A stretch of 64,000 nt of DNA from Rapana venosa (lineage: Eukaryota > Mollusca > Gastropoda > Neogastropoda > Muricidae). This document shows, piece by piece, positions 56,249 through 64,000 of the stretch (positions are counted from its first letter, which is position 1; every line of letters begins with the position of its first letter). Location: the NCBI GenBank assembly GCA_028751875.1, contig CM054165.1, forward strand, positions 23,678,670 to 23,742,669. The letters are read 5' to 3'. The notes under the pieces were generated by a model. The model did not search any database. It saw only the letters and a program-made list of their open reading frames with translations, and had not been told where the DNA came from. The translations under genes and the position numbers were made by a program.

Positions 56249-57542
56249 ACCTCATAAGTCATGCCAGTAAAGTCATGCTGAAAGTGATCCTGAACAGGCT
56301 GAAACCACAGGCAGAAGAGATCATCGCCGAAGAGCAGGCCGGTTTCCGCCCAAATAGAAGCACCACAGAACAGATACTCAACCTGAGGGTTCTGTGTGAG
56401 AAATACAGCCAGCATCAACAAGACATCTTCCACGTCTTCATTGATTTTAACAAGGCCTTCGATAGAGTATGGCATGACGCTCTGTGGGTCACCATGAACA
56501 AATTCAACATGGGCCAGAAGCTGATCCACACCATCAAGGAACTCTACTCAAAGGCCACCAGTGCAGTACTCGTACAGGGCACGGTAGGGGAATGGTTCCG
56601 TACCTCAGTTGGGGTCCGACAGGGATGTCTGCTGTCGCCGACACTGTTTAACATTTTCCTCGAACGCATCATGACTGACGCCTTGGAAGACCACACAGGC
56701 ACAGTCAGCATTGGAGGGCGAACAATCACCAACCTCAGGTTTGCCGATGACATTGATGGTCTGGCAGGAAATGAAGAGGAACTGGCCAACCTAGTGAAGC
56801 AACTGGACGAAATATCCTCACAATACGGCATGGAAATCAGCGCCGAGAAAACCAAGCTCATGTCAAACAGTGCCCAGCCAATCACCACCAAGATCACTCT
56901 CAGCGGAAAAGAACTGGAGACAGTTGACCACTTCAAGTACCTTGGAGCCATCATAAGTGAGGAAGGTTCGAAAACCAAAATCCTAGCAAGAGCGGCACAA
57001 ACAGCAGCAGCAATGGCAAGACTGAAGACCATATGGAGAGACAGAAACATCCCTCTCAGAACCAAGGTAAAGTTACTAAACGCACTAGTCACCTCAGTCA
57101 TGCTTTATGCATGTGAGGCATGGACACTGAACGCAGACCTACAAAGGAGGATCCAAGCAGTAGAAATGAGATGCCTCAGAAGGCTCCTTGGCATCTCATA
57201 CAAGGACCATGTCACCAACAATGAAGTCCGCAGAAAGATCACTCAACAAGTGCGGGACTATGAAGACCTACTGACCACGGCGAAAAAGAGAAAACTCAGA
57301 TGGTATGGGCACGTAACACGCTCAGAAGGACTTGCAAAGACCATCCTGCAAGGAACAGTCCAGGGGAAGAGAAGACGGGGCAGACAGAGGAGAAAATGGG
57401 CCGACGACATCCGTGATTGGACAGGGAAGGACTTCAGTGTCACCCAGGCACTCGCCCACGACCGCGCTAAGTGGAGCCAGCTGGTCCACCGTTCGTCCAC
57501 CATGCAGCGCCCCTACGACCCTGGCGGGTTACGGGACCAGTG
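56249..57542 (+). mobile_element. RTE-A LINE, RT segment
   Basis: One open frame of about 430 codons to TGA at 57541. It starts 'LISHASKVMLKVILNRLKP', then 'AGFRPNRSTTEQILNLRVL', 'FIDFNKAFDRVWHDALW' (motif A), 'GVRQGCLLSPTLFNIFLE', 'LRFADDIDGLAGN' (catalytic F/YADD) and 'FKYLGAIISEEGSK'. The C-terminus reads 'KRKLRWYGHVTRSEGLAKTI' and 'KRRRGRQRRKWADDIRDWTG'. There are no stops or frameshifts, so it is young. There is no 3' UTR: the target-site repeat begins at the last base of the stop codon. It matches the decayed minus-strand copy at 14.9-20.0 kb. Confidence 0.94.
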
Positions 57543-57553
57543 ATATTTCAAAT

Positions 57554-58195
57554 CCTTCTTTGCATTGATTCCACATTGGTATTGTATGCTTTAAAATCCC
57601 CATGTTATAAGAAAACTTCGAAAATTATATTAGAGATTAAGCATGTCATCCATCTCTTAACCTTAAAGGGCATAAGTGTGAATTTTTGTTGGCCTTCACA
57701 CACTGGGTTCTTTCCAAATGAGTGGGCGGATAGAGCTGCCAAAAAAGGTGCAAAACATGGACAGGATGCAATAGAGTTGCATGTGCCTCTATCCTTAAAA
57801 GAGGGGTACAGCTTACTAGAACAAAAATCATGGATGAAGGTCATCGAAACTAATCAGCAAAATGATAGATTTTTAACTAGAACTGCAATACCGATAATTT
57901 AACTTTCATGAATCATTCCAAAGCTTGTTTAAATGTTTTTACGTCAAGAAGAATTACTGCTTTATTTCATAGAATGAAACTAAATGCGTTGATAACCAAA
58001 TTCAGCAAAAATGGTAAATATCTTACAGTCTATGTAGTGAGAATATCAGCAATATATACTTTTTGACTGCCTGAGTGTAAAACTAGCATATTCAATAATT
58101 TAAAACTGGCATTTGAAATCGTGAAAGGTCTTTATCGCAGTCCCTTAGGACATTTGTTATAGTTGCATTAACGTTAATGACTTGTTTTGATGTTT
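57554..58195 (+). mobile_element. I-like LINE, second copy, right part (RNase H end and C-terminus)
   Basis: Resumes 'LLCIDSTLVLYALKSP', 'FFPNEWADRAAKKGAKH', a linker, and after 57900 broken frames 'RRITALFHRMKLNALITKF' and 'RSPLGHLL', each with a counterpart at 28.2-28.9 kb. The last residues align with the end of the 28-kb copy. Confidence 0.88.
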
Positions 58196-58915
58196 TTTAT
58201 ACTTCCTCTTTCATTGCCAAGTTTCTATGTTAATTTTTTAAAACATGGTTGGTGGGGGTGGGTTGTTTGGGTTTTTGTTCAGGTTTTTTTTTTGGGGGGG
58301 GGGGGTGTTTAAAGACATCCACCCCTCCATTTTTTCCCCCTGTCTAATATCACTAGAAGTGAACAGACCTAAAATTAAAGTCAACAACACAGTCACACAC
58401 TTTCACCCTAACCCATTCTTCTCACAAGCTACCCTTCATCACTTGCAAGTCTCCCACATGGAAATACTCCATCCTGCAACATTACAACCTGGACTTGTGT
58501 ACTCACACGTATAATTATATACACACACAGACCTACACCCCCCCCTCCCCCCTTGCAGGCATGTGTGTACACACACACACACATACATACATGCATACAC
58601 GCGCGCACACCACACACTGTCCAGAAGTGTGAATGTAGTGCTTTATGGCTTGGCTTGTCACTCCCATTACGCGACTTCCTGATGGACTGGCAATAAGCCC
58701 TAACACTTGTAGCAAGTGAGCAACAGGTTAATTCACAACACCACCACAATTTGATTTATCTTAAAAGTCAAATTCACTTTCCATGAAATGTAGGCATTGA
58801 AGTTGTATATTTGAAAATAAAAACATGGGCAACAAGAGAAAAAAACACACATCAATTTGCAAAAGCACAAGCAAATGAAGGGAACTGGCCACATACACAT
58901 TATTTGCTCAATCCA
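58196..58915. other. unassigned, with G run and CA/CG microsatellites
   Basis: T/G run at 58276-58307 and mixed CA repeats at 58514-58610. No gene recognised. Confidence 0.6.
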
Positions 58916-58917
58916 AT

Positions 58918-59860
58918 CCTGTTGTTTATAGCCCCGCCGACCACAGAGGCCATATCAGGGCTGTCGCCTCGTCAATGTTTAAATCTCAGATTAAAACTGT
59001 GCAGCTATATACAGATTAAAACAGGGTGTAAAATCAACTCTGCTGTTGTTCCTTGTAGCAACACCCTGGCCGACCATAAGGGTCAACCCTGGACAGGCAC
59101 TGCATTGTGGGAAAACCACATCATCAACTCTTATCATCTAAAAACGCAAAAAATTCAAGTGGATTATAATAAAAGCTACCACCCCCCCCCCAAAAAAAAA
59201 GGAGAGAAAAAACAACCAACACACACAAAGGCCAGGTAAACATTAAAAAAAAAATAGCATCAACCAGAATCACAGTTCCAGGCAACTATTCCCAAGGCAC
59301 ACCTACACACAAAGAGCACCTAAACATCAGTGATATCCATCCACACATGAACACACAGGCAAGCACTGGCACATACACAAAACCCAATCCAATCCTGTTG
59401 TTTATAGCACTGCTGACCACAGAGGCCATATCAGGGCTGTCATCTCATCAAATTTTAAACCTCAGATTAAAAATGTGCAACTATATACTGATTTGCAAAT
59501 TAAAACAGTATAAAACCAACTCTACCGTCATTACTTTTTTCTTCTACTTTCATAAGTTGTGAAATCAATGATGTATGTTCTCTCTCCTCAAACTAATCCT
59601 ATCACGTTTATAGCCCCACCACAGAGGCCATATTGGGGCTGTCAACTCGTAAAATCTAAAATTTGTAAAGCCCAGCTGACCACAGAGGCCATATCAGGGT
59701 TGTCACTTTGTTCATAATTCTGTCATAATGTTAACAGCCCAGCCAACCACAAAGGCCACATCAGGGCAGTCACTTTATTTACAATTCAATTCACTTTGTT
59801 TACAATTTAAACGATGCTGCTGATACTTCAGCCCAGCCAACCACACAGGCCATGTCGGGG
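58918..59860 (+). repeat. irregular array of the 'accacagaggccatatcagg' unit
   Basis: The core accacagaggccatatcagg, usually preceded by 'tttatagcc(c)' or 'agcccagc' and followed by 'gctgtca', occurs near 58939, 59412, 59620, 59685, 59750 and 59838. Spacing tightens from about 470 to 65-90 bases, so the array is not a simple tandem. A further unit lies at 60975, beyond the transposase-like frame. One longer unit also carries the 59.05-kb segment that recurs at 51.5 kb. Confidence 0.85.
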
Positions 59861-60004
59861 TTCTTTTAAATTTAGAATACAGTCATCATGCTTATACACA
59901 GCCAACAACTGCGAGTAGGAGAAAGGGGTCAACCTCGAGAGGAAATGCCAAGTTGAAAATGGAGTGTGGGAACTCAGGGGGTGTGCAGAAAAATAGTGAT
60001 AAAA

Positions 60005-60990
60005 AAGAAAATCACAATGTATTGGCAACTGAAGAGATGTCTAAATTCAGACTGCCAAAAGTTTGAATTCCGCACATGTAGGGAGTTTCTCATTGCCGTG
60101 ACAAAGACGTTGCTGACCATGGCCCCAATCATCTACCCCGTGGTGAGGTGCGTGGCATGTTTGGACCCGAGAGAGCTGGCTGACGTGGACAAAAAGGCAC
60201 AGAATATTAAGAAATTAACCGAGATCCTCAACATCATGGTGGAGGCAAGGAGGGTGGAGGAATCTGCCTGTGACAGAGTTCTCAGCCAGTTTTCAGCCTT
60301 CATTGAGGAAATTCAAACTAATTATAGTGTGAGGAGCAAGTTCACAGATTTCTGTCCCACGGATGAGGTATGCAGAGTTGATACACTGCTACACTCCTGC
60401 CTTGCAGGTACTGACAAGAATGCTGAGCTGTGGGGTGTGTTGAGTGACCTACTGCTGCTGTCACATGGACAGGCAACAGTGGAGAGGGGCTTCTCCTTCA
60501 ACAAGGTGTCCTGTGAAAATCTAGCAGGGAACTCTCTGGTTGCACGAAGGCAGATAGTCCAGGAAGTAAGGAGATGTGGTGGGGTGACAGGTGTGCCAGT
60601 GACAAAAGAGTTGCTTCTGTCAGCTTCAGCTGCAAGAGCCAAGTACCAGCAATACTTGGAAGACAAGGAAAGGGAATAATAATTAAAAACAAACCCAGGG
60701 CAGAAGCGAAAGCTACAGGAAGAGAAGAGACAGGCTTGAAGGCAAAGAAAAGCAGGCTTCAAGAAGACATTTCTTCTCTAATACAACAAGCTGACAAACT
60801 GTGTGGGAGGCTGAAGAGAAAGATGCCATGACACTTTAGTGCCAGGCAAATGTCCTGAGCTGCGTGCAAAGGCAAAGGAAAAACAAGCCATGCTGCCGGC
60901 AACTGACCAAGAGATAGAAACAGGAGCAGACTTTGAAAGAGAGGATGTGGGGTCATCTTCCATTCCTGTTGTTTATAGCCCCACGACCAC
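60005..60990 (+). pseudogene. hAT-like transposase C-terminal remnant
   Basis: A 220-codon frame to TAA at 60677 reads 'CREFLIAVTKTLLTMAPIIY', 'VVRCVACLDPREL' and 'LLLLSHGQATVERGFSFNK' (near 60450-60505). The last is the 'SHG-A-VERGFS-NK' motif that I associate with hAT-type C-terminal dimerisation regions. The frame then reads 'LVARRQIVQEVRRCGGVTG' and 'SAARAKYQQYLED'. Past the stop, in other frames, come a charged coiled stretch ('KAKKSRLQEDISSLIQQADK') and 'RAKAKEKQAMLPATDQEI', as in the tails of such proteins. No N-terminal catalytic part, BED finger or terminal repeats are seen. The superfamily call is tentative. Confidence 0.6.
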
Positions 60991-60999
60991 AGAGGCCAT

Positions 61000-61145
61000 G
61001 GGGTTCCCTCTCCTTTCTGCACATGAATGTGGGTGATACGAGAATGACCTGTGTGTATCCTGGTGTCCACTGTTGTTTTCCTTCGGGTTTTGGCACACAG
61101 AGGGTGAACTTTCAGGTGAAGGTGAATCTTGTGTGTCAGGTCAGT
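61000..61145 (-). mobile_element. LINE C-terminal fragment (family of 51.96-52.4 kb)
   Basis: Minus strand 'TVDTRIHTGHSRITHIHVQK' and 'GEGTPWPLW' match the 52.1-kb piece; nucleotide identity includes 'gggtgata-gagaatgacct'. Similarity stops at 'ccatgg' near 60998, where the array unit begins. Confidence 0.7.
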
Positions 61146-61279
61146 CAGAGAAGTTCTCTGTTACTGCTACTGGTATCCATGTAACCCAGTACAACCTGTC
61201 GCATGTGGGGGAGGAAACCCCAATAGAAAAAAAAACATATGGAGACTTGGAGAGGAGATTGGCACCACCAAGGAATATC

Positions 61280-63057
61280 CTAAGCCCACAGAAAAAACAT
61301 GAGAGACAAATACAAAGCCAATATGATACCGGATCGGTCGAGGCCCGGGTTACCAACGGCCGCGCTTTCCATTGATCAACACCAGAGTGGAAGTGACAAG
61401 TCAGCTACTGGAGTTAAAACATTACTTAAGCTCCCTAGAGAACAGATCACCATTGGAACATGGAACGTCCGTACACTCTACCAGTGTGGAAAAATCAAAG
61501 AACTAGAGTATGAGCTTAGCCGCTATAAATGGGACATTATTGGACTAGGAGAAGTGAGATGGACAGGATTTGGTGAGACAATGACTGAAGAAGGCAACAA
61601 GATCTGGTACAGTGGTCAAGAGAAACATCACCAACATGGAGTGGCATTTATTGTCAGAAAGGAAGTAGTGGGGTGCATTATCAGCTGTACACCGGCTTCC
61701 AGCAGGATTATCAGCATCCGGGTGTCGGCCAAGCCCAAGAACATCACACAAATCTATGCACCATCATCTGACCATGCAGATGAATAAGTAGAAGAATTTT
61801 ACGAAGAACTTGAAGAGACCATTATGAAGATACACAAGAAAGACATCATCATCATTCAAGGGGATTTTAATGCCAAAGTAGGTCATGACTCTTACAACCA
61901 ATGGGCCGGAACAGTTGGTCAGTTTGGAACTGGAGAGACCAACGACAGGGGACTACATCTGCTGGAGTTTGCCTGCACCCACAGACTTACCATTGCCAAT
62001 ACCCTCCAAGCAGTCAAGGAGGACAACCTGGCATGCGCCAAACGGCAAGATCCATAACCAAATAGATTTCATCATAACACCACGGCGCTTCAAATCCAGC
62101 ATCAACAGAGCCAGAACAAGAACCTACCCTGGAGCTGACATAGGCAGCGACCACGAGGTGTGGGAACATCGGAAGAACGCCTACATCAAATCAGCAGAAG
62201 AGGTGCTTGGCTACAAAAAGGGGAAGAGCAAGACATGGATCAGTGAGAACAGCTGGAAGCTGATCGATGAGAGGAAGCGCATCAAGACCAGAATCAACAG
62301 TACACACTCGGAGAGGATACAGAACAGAATGAAGGAAGCATACAAGGAAAAAGACAAGGAGGTGAAAAGAAGCGTACGAGAGGACAAGAGGAGATGGATG
62401 TCAGAAAAAGCAGAGAGAGCGCAGAACGCAGCAGAGAATGGAAGACAGAAAGAACTGTACAGCATTGTGAAACAGCTCACCAAACAAGGCACTAGACCAG
62501 CAGCAGCAGTGAAGAATAAGAACGGGGAGCTGCTAAAGAATCAAGAGGCCAGGCTGAGGAGATGGAGAGAACACTTCCAGGAAGTTCTCAACAGGGATGC
62601 ACCGAATGAACCACCACAAGATGACTGGGGGGAGGTGGAAGAACTAGACATCTCAGCAAAAGAACCAACCATCCATGAAGTCAAGAAAGCACTGAAGACC
62701 CTCAGGAACGGAAAAGCACCAGGAGCAGACCAGATCACAGCAGAGATGCTAAAAGCAGACATTGAACAGACCGGCAAGGAACTGAAACGGATCTTTGACC
62801 TCGTCTGGGAAAAGGAGACAGTACCAACACAGTGGACGAAAGGACTCATATGCAAGATTCCAAAGAAAGGAAATCTTCAGGAGTGTGGAAACTGGCGTGG
62901 GATTACACTACTACCCTTGGCCAGTAAGGTGCTCAGCAAGATCCTCATCAACAGAATACAAGAGGGAGTAGACGCATCTCTCAGAAAGGAACAAGCTGGA
63001 TTTCGAAAGGGGAGGGGAACTGTCGGCCAAATATTCATACTCAGGAACATCTTGCCA
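61280..63057 (+). mobile_element. RTE-type LINE: endonuclease, linker and RT start, 3'-truncated
   Basis: Endonuclease: 'ITIGTWNVRTLYQCGKIKEL', 'DIIGLGEVRWTGFGETM', 'GVAFIVRKEVVG', 'IYAPSSDHADE' then a stop, 'IIIIQGDFNAKVGHDSYN' and, after a frameshift near 62035, 'NQIDFIITPRRFKSSINRAR' with 'GADIGSDHEV'. The linker is highly charged (about 62160-62620). RT starts 'LRNGKAPGADQITAEML', 'PTQWTKGLICKIPKKGNLQE' and 'EQAGFRKGRGTVGQIFILRN', and then breaks off at about 63057 ahead of motif A. Only two obvious lesions in 1.8 kb suggest a recent element, but its catalytic RT half is absent. Confidence 0.88.
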
Positions 63058-64000
63058 ATGATGCTTTCAAGCAATGTTACACTCCAGCTCGGGAAATTTC
63101 AATTGTTGAAAGCATGATCGGAATGAAAAACAGATGTAAATGAGTTTGTGACAAAACGTGGTTGTTCAGTACCCTAGGTTCATCTGTGAGCAATATATCA
63201 GTTTTCTCATATGCAGCTGTCTGATTATTTTTTGTTTACTGCTTTAAGTAAACTTCAAAGAGATACATATGATAAAATCAGACACAATATCTCTTGCTTT
63301 TGGACCTTTTTTTTTCTTCTTTTAAATATACCAAAAACGCTTGAATTTTTGCGACTGGAGGTGGATGGCAAATTCACTTGGTTGGGTTGAACTTAAAATT
63401 GTGATTGACAAACTGTATTCCCTGTATTCGAACCATATAAAATCAGTTGAAATGATAACCAGGGATTGTTTTTACATAAAAATGATCTTCCCACAACACT
63501 TAGGTTAGTAAAAAAAAAAATTTAAAAATCAACAAAATTTTGTGTTGTATTCATTACTATGAAGGTCTGAAATCGCGATACACATTTTGTATTGTCCATG
63601 TCAAATTACGTTGGTTTCCGATCCATGTTTTACCATCACATTTAAATGGCCTGAATTGAGAATTAACAGTTTTCTGTTATCTTTAATTCCGTTTTAAAGG
63701 CCAAAAAAGTAAATATTATATTTGCCCCTCGTACACAATCATGTCCGAGCATCATGAACATGGATTTCTTGATTTTTAAAAATTGAAACAGTTTATAGTT
63801 TCCGATTTGTACTTTTACAGAAGTTACCAGTATATAAATCAAAACGAGGCTGGTTTCCGGCACTAAACATGCAGCGTGAAACGAGAGAAGGTGAGTGAAC
63901 ACAACATGTCCGCTATATTTTAGTTAAAGGAAATTTAACTGCTAAATTCACAACATTGTTGGAAAAACTGGTAATAAATCAAATTTGTACAAGTATTAGC
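63058..64000. other. unassigned AT-rich sequence
   Basis: No gene, RNA gene or repeat recognised to the window end. Confidence 0.6.

Noticed and set aside
60985..61130. Right terminus of a hAT transposon shared with 52.0-52.2 kb
   Set aside because: The shared segment translates, on the minus strand, into a LINE C-terminus (HTGHSRITH), so it is a separate LINE fragment, not a transposon end.

Overview
This is animal nuclear DNA: one long, intron-rich gene on the + strand, buried in transposable elements (TEs) and microsatellites. A mollusc, probably a gastropod, is suggested by the gene. It resembles GRL101, first described from the snail Lymnaea: a receptor with CUB-like, C-type-lectin, LDL-receptor class A (LDLa) and leucine-rich-repeat (LRR) regions ahead of a relaxin-receptor-type seven-helix domain. 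The crowd of RTE, L2/CR1, I-like and Tx1-like LINEs and tRNA- and 5S-derived SINEs fits a lophotrochozoan genome. The species cannot be named from sequence alone.

Receptor gene. Five exons can be read: 4562-5360, 5849-6339, 9921-10165, 22551-22969 and 31955-34020. Splice phases match at three of the four junctions. The 10165/22551 junction does not match, and the C-terminal half of the lectin domain is not visible, so an exon is probably missing from the model. Two single-base frameshifts (about 22740-22790 and 32576) break the reading frame. They are either assembly errors or signs of a damaged copy.

Layout. 1-4.4 kb: microsatellites, an L2-like LINE joined to an RTE fragment, and an antisense RTE fragment. 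4.5-10.2 kb: exons 1-3, with Rex1-like and RTE-B LINE pieces between exons 2 and 3. 10.2-22.5 kb: intron with a four-level TE nest (14.93-20.0 kb). 22.5-34 kb: LDLa exon, an intron with an unclassified LINE and an I-like LINE carrying a 5' inversion, then the LRR/7TM exon. 34-64 kb: no host gene recognised. This part holds RTE, SGNH-ORF1, Tx1-like (ORF1 and ORF2), I-like and RTE LINE copies, a hAT-like transposase remnant, SINEs and long simple repeats.

The clearest signal is insertion history. At least five insertions can be bounded by direct target-site repeats of 10-13 bp. They give a relative chronology, two 5'-inverted (twin-primed) LINEs, a 50-bp micro-insertion, and a SINE that shares its 3' end with the resident L2-like LINE. 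I found no genuinely new gene system.
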